21,008 nt of DNA from Clostridia bacterium (GTDB lineage Bacteria > Bacillota > Clostridia > RGIG8785). Below the pieces are notes generated by a model. It saw only the letters and a program-made list of their open reading frames with translations. It was not told where the DNA came from and searched no databases. Positions 7,587 to 15,638 of the stretch are shown one piece after another. Position 1 is the first letter of the stretch. Each line of letters opens with the position of its first letter. A program made the translations under genes and the position numbers. The DNA lies in assembly GCA_017620795.1 (NCBI GenBank), contig JAGAUM010000031.1:1-21008 (forward strand). The letters are read 5' to 3'.

Positions 7587-8996
7587 ATGAAACGAAAAAG
7601 CCAACTTGGCGGCGTCAGCTTTTATATTCTGCTGTTCGCCGTTATTCTGCTCTTGAGTATCCTGTTCATCAGTGACAAGAGCCCCGAAGTTTACGAATAT
7701 TCCGACCTGTTACGCTGGGTTCAAAATGACGAGATTAAGTCACTAACCCTGCAAGACGGGGTTTGTAGCGTGGAGCTGAAGGCTTCGGAAAACATCACCC
7801 ACGAAGTGGAAATCCCCTCGTATAACATTTTTTACGAGGACGTAGGCAAGACCTTGGCGGAGCGTGCTAAAACCGACCCGAGTTTTACTTACAGCACCCC
7901 CTTACCGCCGACCATGCCTTGGTGGGTTTCCATCCTACCGACCCTGTTCATGATTCTGCTCTTTATTGTGTTCTGGGTATTCTTCCTTCAACAGTCTCAG
8001 GGCGGTGGCTCCAACCGCGGGGTCATGTCCTTTGGAAAGACCAAAGCAAAGCCCAACACCCCTACTGGAAAGCGCATCACCTTTGACGACGTAGCAGGTG
8101 CAGACGAAGAAAAAGAAGAACTGCAGGAGATTGTCTCTTTCCTAAAAGACCCCTCCCGTTTCGTGGAGCTGGGCGCGCGCATTCCGAAAGGCGTTTTGCT
8201 CTTCGGCTCGCCCGGTACCGGTAAAACCTTACTGGCAAAAGCCGTTGCCGGAGAAGCAGGCGTTCCCTTCTTCTCCATCAGTGGTTCAGACGTTGTGGAA
8301 ATGTTCGTCGGCGTGGGTGCTTCCCGCGTCCGTGATTTATTCGACCAAGCAAAGAAAAGCGCCCCCAGCATCATCTTTATTGATGAGATTGATGCCGTCG
8401 GCCGTCACCGTGGCGCAGGCTTAGGCGGTGGCCATGACGAGCGTGAACAGACCTTAAACCAGTTACTGGTTGAAATGGATGGTTTTGGCACCAATGAAGG
8501 CGTCATTGTTTTAGCCTCCACCAACCGCCCCGACATCTTAGACCCCGCACTGTTGCGTGCAGGACGTTTCGACCGTGAGATTGTGGTCGGTCTGCCCGAC
8601 ATTAAGGGTCGTGAGGAGATTTTGAAAGTGCATGCCCGTGGCAAGCCTTTCGCTCCCGATGTAGACCTGTCGGTCATTGCCAAGACCACCGCAGGCTTCT
8701 CTGGCGCAGACCTTGAAAACCTCTTGAACGAATCGGCACTGTTGGCAGGCCGTCGCAAACAGCGCATCATCACCATGCGTGAGCTGGACGATGCCATGGT
8801 CAAGGTTGTAGTGGGTACCGAGAAAAAATCCCGTGTCATCACCGATCGGGAAAAGAAGCTCACTGCTTACCACGAAGCTGGTCATGCCCTGCTCTCCCAC
8901 CTGATGCCAACCCAGGATGCCGTTCATCAAATTTCCATTATCCCCCGCGGCCGTGCAGGCGGTTATACCATGCACCGTCCCAGTGAGTATAAGTAG
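7587..8996 (+). CDS. ftsH: ATP-dependent zinc metalloprotease FtsH, N-terminal part up to an in-frame amber codon
   Basis: FtsH is a membrane-anchored hexameric AAA+ protease for membrane quality control and regulator turnover. This part encodes 469 residues: membrane helix 1 (about 10-27), an extracytoplasmic domain, helix 2 (about 112-135), and the AAA domain with Walker A GSPGTGKT (207-214), Walker B with D266 and E267, and the second region of homology ([19 protein letters not shown]). The zinc motif HEAGH is at 429-433. Translation then meets TAG as codon 470, in a stretch reading PSEYK-stop-YSTKNEM where FtsH proteins commonly have a tyrosine. The frame continues uninterrupted to 9482, and the rest of the peptidase domain is there. 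As written, the product keeps the ATPase but loses the third zinc ligand. AAGGAGG precedes the ATG at 7587, 10 nt after hpt. Confidence 0.93.
   Translation: MKRKSQLGGVSFYILLFAVILLLSILFISDKSPEVYEYSDLLRWVQNDEIKSLTLQDGVCSVELKASENITHEVEIPSYNIFYEDVGKTLAERAKTDPSFTYSTPLPPTMPWWVSILPTLFMILLFIVFWVFFLQQSQGGGSNRGVMSFGKTKAKPNTPTGKRITFDDVAGADEEKEELQEIVSFLKDPSRFVELGARIPKGVLLFGSPGTGKTLLAKAVAGEAGVPFFSISGSDVVEMFVGVGASRVRDLFDQAKKSAPSIIFIDEIDAVGRHRGAGLGGGHDEREQTLNQLLVEMDGFGTNEGVIVLASTNRPDILDPALLRAGRFDREIVVGLPDIKGREEILKVHARGKPFAPDVDLSVIAKTTAGFSGADLENLLNESALLAGRRKQRIITMRELDDAMVKVVVGTEKKSRVITDREKKLTAYHEAGHALLSHLMPTQDAVHQISIIPRGRAGGYTMHRPSEYK
8994..8996 (+). other. In-frame amber codon (TAG) interrupting ftsH
   Basis: Codon 470 of the 631-codon ftsH frame is TAG, followed directly by TAC. 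Both sides are clear FtsH sequence in the same frame, so this is a point change and not a frameshift. A single base change from TAC or TAT (Tyr) explains it. It may be a sequencing or assembly error, a real nonsense mutation or population variant, or a suppressed or read-through stop. Confidence 0.9.
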
Positions 8997-9014
8997 TACT
9001 CCACCAAGAATGAG

Positions 9015-9482
9015 ATGTTAGAAGAAATTCGCGTGCTGTTGGCAGGTCGAGCTGCAGAACAGCTGGTCTTGGACGATATCAGCACAGGCGCTTCTAACGA
9101 TATCGAGCGTGCTTCGAAGATTGCGCGGAGCATGGTTACCTCTTATGGTATGAGCGCTTTGGGCCCCATCGCTTTGGAAGGGGGTCAGGGCGAAGTGTTC
9201 TTAGGTCGCGATTTCACCCAGTCCAAGCCCTTCAGCGAAAAGCTGACGGCTGAGATTGACAGTGAAATCATGAAGATTATCGACAGCTGCTACCGTGAGA
9301 CCCTCGCACTTTTGGAGGAGCACATGGAAAAACTTCACGAAATCGCCGCCATCCTGCTTGAAAAAGAGAAAGTGGACGGTGACGAGTTCGAAGCCATCTT
9401 CAAAACCATTCCTGCCCCCGAAAAGGAACGGCCCGAAGAGACAGAAGAAGTCAAACCCGACGAGCCTTCGCTTGATGCGTAA
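9015..9482 (+). CDS. ftsH: FtsH, C-terminal part of the peptidase domain (downstream of the amber codon)
   Basis: This is the remainder of ftsH in the same frame. Coding similarity resumes immediately after the amber (YSTKNE at 8997-9014), and the first ATG is at 9015. It has the family's LLAGRAAEQLVLDDISTGASND segment; the Asp of ASND, residue 505 of the full frame, corresponds to the third zinc ligand. Helical C-terminal sequence follows, then a Pro/Glu-rich tail ending PDEPSLDA. The ATG at 9015 has no convincing ribosome binding site and would start inside a folded domain, so this is unlikely to be an independent gene. A terminator follows 5 nt after the stop. Best read as one interrupted ftsH. 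Confidence 0.88.
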   Translation: MLEEIRVLLAGRAAEQLVLDDISTGASNDIERASKIARSMVTSYGMSALGPIALEGGQGEVFLGRDFTQSKPFSEKLTAEIDSEIMKIIDSCYRETLALLEEHMEKLHEIAAILLEKEKVDGDEFEAIFKTIPAPEKERPEETEEVKPDEPSLDA

Positions 9483-9487
9483 CCCCT

Positions 9488-9520
9488 GCAGGTCTGCCCA
9501 TTGTGGCAGACCTGCTTTTT
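9488..9520 (+). terminator. Rho-independent terminator after ftsH
   Basis: A perfect 11-bp GC-rich stem (GCAGGTCTGCC with GGCAGACCTGC) and 6-nt loop is followed by five T residues. It occupies most of the 52 bp before the ABC genes. I see no promoter between it and the ABC start, so those genes depend on read-through or on a promoter inside ftsH that I could not identify. Confidence 0.9.
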
Positions 9521-9534
9521 GAAAGGAAATGCCT

Positions 9535-11265
9535 ATGAGAAAACTTTTGTTTTATGTAAAAAAAGCATGGTGGGCAGTCCTGCTTGCTCCCCTTTTAATG
9601 GTGCTTGAAGTCATGATGGACCTTCAGCTCCCCACCTTGATGTCTGAAATTGTCGACCAAGGCATCGCCAACGGCGACTTGAAGTTCATTGCCGACAAGG
9701 GCGTACAGATGCTTCTTTGCGCACTGGTTGGTATTATTGGCGGTGCAGGGTGCTCGGTAGTTGCGGCAGTAGCGTCCATGACCCTCGGAACCAATTTGCG
9801 TGAAGCTCTGTTCCGTAAGGTGCAGACCTTCTCATTTACGGAACTGGACCGTCTGCAACCCTCGTCCATTATTACGCGGATGACCAATGACGTCACCCAG
9901 GTTCAGAACCTTTTAACCCAGGCACTGCGTATGATGGTCCGCGCGCCCATGACCTGTCTGGGCGGCATCTTCTACGCCTGGCGGTTAAACCCTAAACTGT
10001 CAGTCATTTTTGTCATTGCCTTACCGTTGATGTTGGCGTCTGCCCTGATTATTATGAAGAAGGTCGTTCCCCTCTTCTTAAAAGCGCAAAAGAAAATCGA
10101 CCGACTCAACGCCATCACCCGTGAAAACTTACTGGGTATGCGCGTTGTAAAAGCGTTCAGCGCACAACAAACAGAAATCGATCGGTTTTCAAAGACCAAT
10201 AACGAGCTGACCGACTGCAACATTGCCGCACAAAAGCGGATGATTCTTATGTTCCCCATTACCACGTTGATTACCAACCTGGGCGTTTTGGCTGTGCTAT
10301 GGTTTGGCGGACGGATGTCTATTCTGTCTAATGGTGAGCTGATGGAAGCAGGACAAATTATGGCGTTTGTTCAGTACATGACCCAGATTATGATGTCCTT
10401 TATGATGTTCGTCATGATGTCCTCCCAGTTTTCCCGTGCGCAGGTTTCTGCCAACCGTATTTGTGAAGTTTTAGACACCGAACCGTCTATCGTCTCACCC
10501 CAAAACCCTGCAACCATCACCGATTTTTCTGTTTACTTTGAAAACGTTTCCTTTACTTACAGCGATGGGTCAGAGCCCGTCTTAACCAATTTGAACTTCT
10601 CCATCCCCTACGGACAGAAGGTGGGTATCATCGGTGCTACAGGCTCGGGCAAAAGCTCTTTAATCAGCTTGATTCCCCGTCTTTATGATACCTCCGCAGG
10701 GGCGGTCAAAATCGGTGGCCATGATGTCCGTGAGCTGGCACTGTCCGACCTGCGCGCTCATATCGGCGTGGTTTTGCAAGAAAACATTCTATTTGAAGGA
10801 ACAATCGGTGACAATCTCCGCTTCGGCGACCGTAACGCAGATGAAAGCCGGTTAAAAGAGGCGGCAGAAATTGCCCAAGCGTCTTCCTTCATTGAAGCCT
10901 TTGAAGGCCAGTATGACTACGGCTTAGAGCAGCGTGGTCGCAACTTATCGGGCGGACAACGCCAGCGAATGACCATTGCCCGCGCTTTGGTGCGTAATCC
11001 CGAAATCCTGATTTTAGACGATGCCACCAGTGCTGTCGACCTTTCGACTGAGGCCAATATTTTAGAAGGCTTGGACAAGCGCAGCGGTACTACCCTACTG
11101 ATTGCACAGCGCATCTCCACGGTGCTAAACTGCGATCAGATTCTGGTCTTGGACGAAGGGAAGCTGGTTGCCAACGGGACTCATAATGAATTGCTTGAAA
11201 CCTGCGAAATTTATCGTAGTATTGCAGTTTCCCAGTTGGGCGAGGAGGTGTTAAACCGTGGCTAA
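9535..11265 (+). CDS. ABC exporter half-transporter, subunit with degenerate ATP site residues
   Basis: 576 residues: an N-terminal six-helix exporter domain (about 1-310) fused to a nucleotide-binding domain. Walker A is GATGSGKSS (367-375) and the signature is LSGGQ (471-475). Two catalytic positions deviate: the residue after Walker B is Asp (D496, in LILDDATSAVD) instead of Glu, and the switch histidine is Gln (Q525, IAQR). This matches the non-canonical partner of heterodimeric exporters such as TM287/288 and BmrCD. Substrate is not predictable; relatives export drugs, lipids or peptides. I prefer the ATG at 9535, since AAAGGAA at 9522-9528 is too close to the ATG at 9529. The 3' end overlaps the next gene by 8 nt. 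Confidence 0.92.
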   Translation: MRKLLFYVKKAWWAVLLAPLLMVLEVMMDLQLPTLMSEIVDQGIANGDLKFIADKGVQMLLCALVGIIGGAGCSVVAAVASMTLGTNLREALFRKVQTFSFTELDRLQPSSIITRMTNDVTQVQNLLTQALRMMVRAPMTCLGGIFYAWRLNPKLSVIFVIALPLMLASALIIMKKVVPLFLKAQKKIDRLNAITRENLLGMRVVKAFSAQQTEIDRFSKTNNELTDCNIAAQKRMILMFPITTLITNLGVLAVLWFGGRMSILSNGELMEAGQIMAFVQYMTQIMMSFMMFVMMSSQFSRAQVSANRICEVLDTEPSIVSPQNPATITDFSVYFENVSFTYSDGSEPVLTNLNFSIPYGQKVGIIGATGSGKSSLISLIPRLYDTSAGAVKIGGHDVRELALSDLRAHIGVVLQENILFEGTIGDNLRFGDRNADESRLKEAAEIAQASSFIEAFEGQYDYGLEQRGRNLSGGQRQRMTIARALVRNPEILILDDATSAVDLSTEANILEGLDKRSGTTLLIAQRISTVLNCDQILVLDEGKLVANGTHNELLETCEIYRSIAVSQLGEEVLNRG

Positions 11266-13114
11266 AGAACCGATGCAAAGACCCATGCCCATGGGCCCCG
11301 GCGGCGGTCGCCGAGGCGGTCCCGGTGGCATGATGCACGAAAAAGTGAAGCTAAAGTCCCCCAAAAAGACCATCCGGCGACTTCTTTCTTATTTTAAAGG
11401 AAAGCTTGGCATCCTGGCTTTGGCAGTGCTTCTTTCAGGAGTCACAGCGGTTTTGGGCATCATCACCACCCGTTTTAACGGCTTGATTATTGACGAAGCC
11501 ATTGACAAACAAGACCTGACAAAGCTGGTCTATCTGTGCCTGACGTTGTTGGGGCTTTATATCTTTAACATTGGCGCAACTTATCTTCAAAATCGCGTCA
11601 TGGTCAATGTCTCTCACGAAACAGCGGCAAAGCTACGCGCCAACTTATTCCGCTCTATGCAGGGGCTTTCCCTCTCATATTTCGATCAGCATAGCAGTGG
11701 CGACCTGATGAGCCGTTTGACCAATGATGTAGACAACATTAGCATGACCTTGTCCCAAAACTTGGTCCACCTATTTTCGGGTATTGTCAATCTGCTTGGT
11801 ATTCTCATTGCCATGCTGATTTTAAGTCCTCCCTTGACGCTGATTTCCTTGCTGATTGTTCCTGTGATGATTCTCTCTTCCCGTTTACTGATTAAGTTCA
11901 ACGGCAAACTCTTCAAACGCCAGCAACGTGAGCTGGGCGAATTGAACGGCTATGTGGAAGAAATGATTTCAGGGCAGAAGGTCGTTTTGCTTTTCGGCCA
12001 GGAAGAAGAGACTCGCAAGCGGTTCTCCTTTCTAAACCGTCGGCTGAAAAACACCTTGATTTCCGCCCAGGGAATTGGCGGCATCTTCGGCCCTGTCATG
12101 AACACCTTAAATAATATTTCCTTTTTAATTGTTGCCGTTGCAGGCGCAACACTGGTCGCTGACGGCACCTTGTTTGGGCTGAAATCCACCATTTCTGTCG
12201 GCGTTGTTTTCAGCTTCGTCATGTATATGCGCAATTTCTCCCGCCCGATTAACGAAATTGCAAACCTTTTAAATTCCCTGCAATTGGCTCTCGCAGGTGC
12301 AGAGCGTGTATTTGAGGTTATGGACGCTCCTAAGGAGACAGACGCCCCCTCCGCCCTTACATTAGAATCCACTAACGGTAATGTGGGCTTTGAGGATATT
12401 TCCTTCTCTTACATTCCTGGCACGCCTGTTTTAAAATCTGCCAGCTTTGAAGCAAAATCGGGGCAGACCATCGCCATTGTAGGTCCCACAGGCGCAGGAA
12501 AAACCACCATTATCAGCCTGTTAACCCGATTTTATGATTATGAAAAAGGACAGATTCTCATTGACGGTGCACCCATTACCGACTATACCCGTGATAGTAT
12601 GATACGGCAGATTGGTTTGGTCTTACAGGACGCGTTCCTTTTTTCGGACACGGTGCGAAACAATATTGCCTATGGCAGACCCGATGCCACCGAAGAAGAG
12701 ATAATCCGCGCCGCCAAGCTAGCCAACGCCCATCATTTTATTACCCAGCTCCCCAAAGGGTATGACACAATTCTAAGCGATGGTGCTTCCAACCTGTCCA
12801 AGGGACAACGGCAGCTGCTGACCATTGCCAGAACCATTTTGATGGAACCTGCCATTTTAATTTTGGACGAAGCCACTTCTTCGGTCGATACCCGAACCGA
12901 ATTAAAAATTCAAGAAGCACTCTTAAACCTGATGGAAGGGCGAACCAGCTTCGTCATTGCTCATCGGTTATCTACTATCCGCTCTGCTGACGAGATTTTG
13001 GTTATTGACCATGGCGAGCTTATCGAGCGGGGCACCCACGACCAGCTTTTGAAAAAAGACGGCTTTTATGCCACCCTTTATCAAAGCCAATTCAAAAGCG
13101 GGTTGGGATTATAA
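11258..13114 (+). CDS. ABC exporter half-transporter, subunit with catalytic Glu and His
   Basis: 618 residues. A disordered Met/Pro/Gly-rich N-terminus of about 30 residues (PMPMGPGGGRRGGPGG), common in clostridial members, precedes the six-helix exporter domain and the nucleotide-binding domain. Walker A is GPTGAGKTT (409-417), the signature is LSKGQ (513-517, Lys replacing the first Gly of LSGGQ), Walker B ends in Glu (E538, LILDEATSSVD) and the switch residue is His (H569). It thus supplies the catalytic glutamate and a weakened signature, complementing the upstream subunit. The GTG start is chosen because GAGGAGG lies 8-9 nt upstream. It overlaps the partner gene by 8 nt, implying equal co-translation. 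Confidence 0.92.
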   Translation: MAKEPMQRPMPMGPGGGRRGGPGGMMHEKVKLKSPKKTIRRLLSYFKGKLGILALAVLLSGVTAVLGIITTRFNGLIIDEAIDKQDLTKLVYLCLTLLGLYIFNIGATYLQNRVMVNVSHETAAKLRANLFRSMQGLSLSYFDQHSSGDLMSRLTNDVDNISMTLSQNLVHLFSGIVNLLGILIAMLILSPPLTLISLLIVPVMILSSRLLIKFNGKLFKRQQRELGELNGYVEEMISGQKVVLLFGQEEETRKRFSFLNRRLKNTLISAQGIGGIFGPVMNTLNNISFLIVAVAGATLVADGTLFGLKSTISVGVVFSFVMYMRNFSRPINEIANLLNSLQLALAGAERVFEVMDAPKETDAPSALTLESTNGNVGFEDISFSYIPGTPVLKSASFEAKSGQTIAIVGPTGAGKTTIISLLTRFYDYEKGQILIDGAPITDYTRDSMIRQIGLVLQDAFLFSDTVRNNIAYGRPDATEEEIIRAAKLANAHHFITQLPKGYDTILSDGASNLSKGQRQLLTIARTILMEPAILILDEATSSVDTRTELKIQEALLNLMEGRTSFVIAHRLSTIRSADEILVIDHGELIERGTHDQLLKKDGFYATLYQSQFKSGLGL

Positions 13115-13127
13115 AAAGCCCAAAAAG

Positions 13128-13159
13128 AAAAGGAAGAGACGAATGTCTCTTCCTTTTTT
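13128..13159 (+). terminator. Rho-independent terminator after the ABC genes, possibly bidirectional
   Basis: A 13-bp perfect stem with loop GAAT is followed by a T-run (13154-13159). The A-rich tract before the stem (13122-13131) would serve as a T-run for minus-strand transcripts, so it could also end the opposing gyrase/vanW operon. It begins 13 nt after the stop codon at 13114. Confidence 0.85.
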
Positions 13160-13166
13160 GTGCAGT

Positions 13167-13275
13167 TTTTACACACAGTAGTTGCGGTGGATAACTGTGG
13201 ACAACTGTGGATAACTCCGTGCATAACCCTTTTTCAAGGGGTTTTTCTGTGGATAACTCACCCGCTTTGTCCACA
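13167..13275. other. DnaA-box cluster in the convergent intergenic region
   Basis: Compared with TGTGNATAA (reverse of TTATNCACA), there are two perfect copies at 13206-13214 and 13248-13256. One-mismatch copies are at 13186-13194, 13196-13204 and 13218-13226. Opposite-strand one-mismatch copies are at 13267-13275 and 13167-13175. The first three lie in a 10-bp tandem repeat, GTGGAYAACT (13187-13216), so they face the same side of the helix. The spacer continues into AT-rich sequence (about 13276-13311). The density is far above chance. It may be a DnaA-titration or regulatory site or an origin element; the position between operon ends makes a promoter role unlikely. Confidence 0.75.
13187..13216 (+). 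repeat. Three tandem 10-bp repeats (GTGGAYAACT)
   Basis: GTGGATAACT, GTGGACAACT and GTGGATAACT follow each other without spacer; a fourth identical copy of the first lies at 13249-13258. The repeats carry the DnaA-box-like sequences. Confidence 0.9.
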
Positions 13276-13311
13276 AATAACTCCCATCAAATTTTTACCA
13301 ATTTCTGTTTG

Positions 13312-15030
13312 TTAGATTTGAACAAACTCCTCGCCCACTGGATCGGGTAAGAGTTCCGGCTCCACGGGAAGAACAACGGGAGGTTCTTCTTCAGCAGGAG
13401 GCTCAATCGGCACAATGGGGGCAACAGGGCCCACAGGAGTAGTGGGTTCCACAGGTTCTACAGGCGGAATCGGTTCAGCGGGTTCTACCGCAGGCGGAGT
13501 CTCTACAGGGAAGGTGCCCACCTGAACGATTTTGGGAGTTGGATGGTAGGTGCTCTTGTTTGCCAAGAGGGTTTTTACCGTCTCCCCCTTTAGACGATAC
13601 TGCTGATAAACCCGATAGATACCGCCGTTGGTACCGTTCTGGATGGTACGAGACTCCCCGACTTTCAGCCAGTCAACAGGTTCTTCTACCACTGTAAAGG
13701 GAATGGACCCGACCGCCTCGTTGAAAATAACGATTTCATCATAAGTGGGGTCTTCTCGGGTGCCATAGATGTTGACGGTCATTTTTCCGCCAACCGCAGT
13801 GGCTTCCACCCGAATGGGGTAAGAAGTGTTGTTCTTCAGCTTTAAATCAATACTTCCGTAAGAAACGGTGGCGTCCATACCTGCAGGCATATAAGAAACA
13901 GGCATGGAGTGATTAACTCGCTCGACCACTTCCAACCCTGCGCGCAATGCGGCAGCGTACAGAGTAGACGAAACCTGGCAGATACCACCGCCAATCCCCT
14001 GCTCTAACTTATTGCCCACGTAGACAGTGGCGGCTTGGAATCCTGCCGCAGCGGTACGCTGACCGACCAGGTCATTATAGGAAATGATTTCGCCTTCTTT
14101 AAAGACGCGATTATGCAGTTTCGATGCCGCTAAAGCCACATTGTGGGAACGGCTGATTTGCCCTGCGTTATAATTACTGGTATGAGTTCCCAATAAATCA
14201 CGGAAGAGCTTTTGTTGCAGGTCTTCGGTGGTAATTTCGGGCAGGGTGATTTTTAAGGGATAAGCAACAGGCTCTTTGGCACCTACTGCTAAAAATTGCG
14301 AGCTTAAAATCGGGTCATAAGCCCCTTTGATTCCTACTTGATGGGGAATAATCTGTCCCGTCTCTTCCGAATAGTGAGCGTCTTTCGGGTCTTGGGTAAC
14401 CAGCTCTAGAATCTGGGGAATGCCCAGTTGTGCCGTCGCTTGCTCAACTACAGATAAAGAAACGGCTTTTCCTGTTTGGGCTTCCAGTTCAATCAAAAGG
14501 TCTTTCAATGCTTTCGGCTCATCCACTACGTTTTTGCCACTGCCTGCCGTAATCAGCAGTTGCTCTCCTTCAACCACATAAGAAGGGTACGCAGCTTCAT
14601 TCCCCTCGCGATAGCCCAAGGCCCAGAGCTTTTCTAGTGCCTGCTTGGTGTCCAGCACCATAGCAAGGTCAAACCGGGGCTTTGGAAGGTAGCAGGAATA
14701 GAACCGCTCCCAGAAATTACGGGCTTTTAAAGCTTCCTCAATCTCTTGGGCGGTGGTTTCACAGTCATAGCCTGCACCGATTTCTTCACCACTCAAGACA
14801 ATATTGTTGTCCCCATAGGTTACAGTCACCTGACGGTCGAACAAATCCACCGCCAGTGAAGAAAGCTCGGACTTCATCTGTTCTTGGTCCTGAAAAACGA
14901 ATTTTTGGTCATGAACCAGAACGGTTTTTTCGGTCTTACAAACAAAAGACAGAATCGCCGGCAAAAGGGCACCTGCAATCAAGATGCCCGTAACCGTTGC
15001 GATTCCGCCCCATAATAGTTTTTTGTTCAT
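13312..15030 (-). CDS. VanW-family cell-envelope protein with proline-rich tail
   Basis: 572 residues. An N-terminal membrane anchor or signal sequence (about 6-27) is followed by a probable peptidoglycan-binding-type region (about 100-220). The VanW domain (about 279-427) includes NYNAGQISRSHNVALAASKL, GIGGGICQVSSTLYAAALRA and NHSMPVSYMPAGMDATVSYG. A G5-like segment (about 452-507) ends in PKIVQVGT. The last 60 residues are low-complexity Pro/Glu/Val (VEPVEPTTPVGPVAPIVPIEP). The protein is probably extracytoplasmic and wall-associated. VanW proteins are widespread without vancomycin resistance, and their activity is not established. The ATG at 15030 is chosen, with AGAGGTG just upstream; the GTG at 15039 falls within that binding site. 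It lies 12 nt after the Nudix gene and ends the gyrase operon. Confidence 0.88.
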   Translation of the reverse strand: MNKKLLWGGIATVTGILIAGALLPAILSFVCKTEKTVLVHDQKFVFQDQEQMKSELSSLAVDLFDRQVTVTYGDNNIVLSGEEIGAGYDCETTAQEIEEALKARNFWERFYSCYLPKPRFDLAMVLDTKQALEKLWALGYREGNEAAYPSYVVEGEQLLITAGSGKNVVDEPKALKDLLIELEAQTGKAVSLSVVEQATAQLGIPQILELVTQDPKDAHYSEETGQIIPHQVGIKGAYDPILSSQFLAVGAKEPVAYPLKITLPEITTEDLQQKLFRDLLGTHTSNYNAGQISRSHNVALAASKLHNRVFKEGEIISYNDLVGQRTAAAGFQAATVYVGNKLEQGIGGGICQVSSTLYAAALRAGLEVVERVNHSMPVSYMPAGMDATVSYGSIDLKLKNNTSYPIRVEATAVGGKMTVNIYGTREDPTYDEIVIFNEAVGSIPFTVVEEPVDWLKVGESRTIQNGTNGGIYRVYQQYRLKGETVKTLLANKSTYHPTPKIVQVGTFPVETPPAVEPAEPIPPVEPVEPTTPVGPVAPIVPIEPPAEEEPPVVLPVEPELLPDPVGEEFVQI

Positions 15031-15042
15031 GGGTCTCACCTC

Positions 15043-15627
15043 TTATACGAAGGATAAAATCATGGATGTACTTTCCATCCGAAAGCGACACCAATCGCTC
15101 CAGTCTTGCTCTGTTTTGCGCAAAATATTGATTTTCTCAACCAATTCGTCCCGATTCAGCTCGGAAACGGCAGCAATCTCTTTCTCGGTCGCATCGGCCA
15201 GCAGTTCGCCTTCCAATTCGCGCAACCAAAACCCGAAAGAATAAAAAAGCAAGCGAGCGCCTTCGCACATTATAGTGTATTCGATACACCCTAAAAACTT
15301 GACGATTTCCGTCTTTAGTCCCAATTCCTCTGCCACCTCGCGGAAAAGCGCTGTTTTTACCGCTTCGCCAAATGCCACGCCCCCTGTTGGGATGCGGAAG
15401 GTGTCTTTGGGATAATTCTCGCCCTGAACAGTAATCCACTTTCCATTTTTTCGTTGCACAGCAAAGGAGACCTCCGCCCGACGGTCAGTTGAAATCCGTT
15501 GGGCGAAGTCCGAAAAGAATTTCTTTGATACATGAAGCTCAACTTTGCGAATGATGGCGTCAGGGCCGAACTCTTTCTTTAGTTTGTCAAACTCCTCCAC
15601 TGAAAAGTGCTTCTGGTACTCTTGCAT
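15043..15627 (-). CDS. Nudix hydrolase family protein
   Basis: 194 residues. The Nudix box matches the consensus Gx5Ex7REUxEExGU exactly over residues 82-104, with G82, E88, R96-E97, E100-E101 and G103-L104. Such enzymes hydrolyse nucleoside diphosphates linked to another moiety, using a metal held by the REVAEE helix. The substrate cannot be told from the box. About 50 residues precede the domain (EVSFAVQRKNGKW starts it), a helical, charged extension beginning MQEYQKHFSVEEFDKLKKEF. The ATG at 15627 lies 11 nt after the gyrA stop with GGGAGG upstream, so it is co-transcribed with gyrA. A house-cleaning or signalling role is possible but unsupported. Confidence 0.88.
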   Translation of the reverse strand: MQEYQKHFSVEEFDKLKKEFGPDAIIRKVELHVSKKFFSDFAQRISTDRRAEVSFAVQRKNGKWITVQGENYPKDTFRIPTGGVAFGEAVKTALFREVAEELGLKTEIVKFLGCIEYTIMCEGARLLFYSFGFWLRELEGELLADATEKEIAAVSELNRDELVEKINILRKTEQDWSDWCRFRMESTSMILSFV

Positions 15628-15638
15628 GGAAGCCTCCC

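Noticed and set aside
8994..8996. Genome-wide reassignment of TAG, or a pyrrolysine codon, as the reason for the ftsH stop
   Set aside because: gdpP and remB end in TAG at normal positions, the ftsH site is not a pyrrolysine enzyme, and a single Tyr-to-TAG change is simpler. Not excluded for local suppression.
13225..13246. Second plus-strand terminator hairpin (CCCTT-TTTC-AAGGG then T-run)
   Set aside because: The stem is only 5 bp, and a much stronger terminator is already present at 13128-13159; the segment is part of the DnaA-box region.
13312..15030. VanW gene as a vancomycin-resistance determinant
   Set aside because: No vanH/vanA/vanX, VanS or VanR is near; VanW domains are common in susceptible Clostridia.
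15269..15297. Minus-strand TATAAT (15274-15269) next to the inverted repeat GTGTAT-TCG-ATACAC (15275-15289) inside the Nudix gene, as a regulated vanW promoter
   Set aside because: At 17-bp spacing the -35 would be TTTTTA, only three of six consensus bases, and the repeat lies in coding sequence. Too weak to call.
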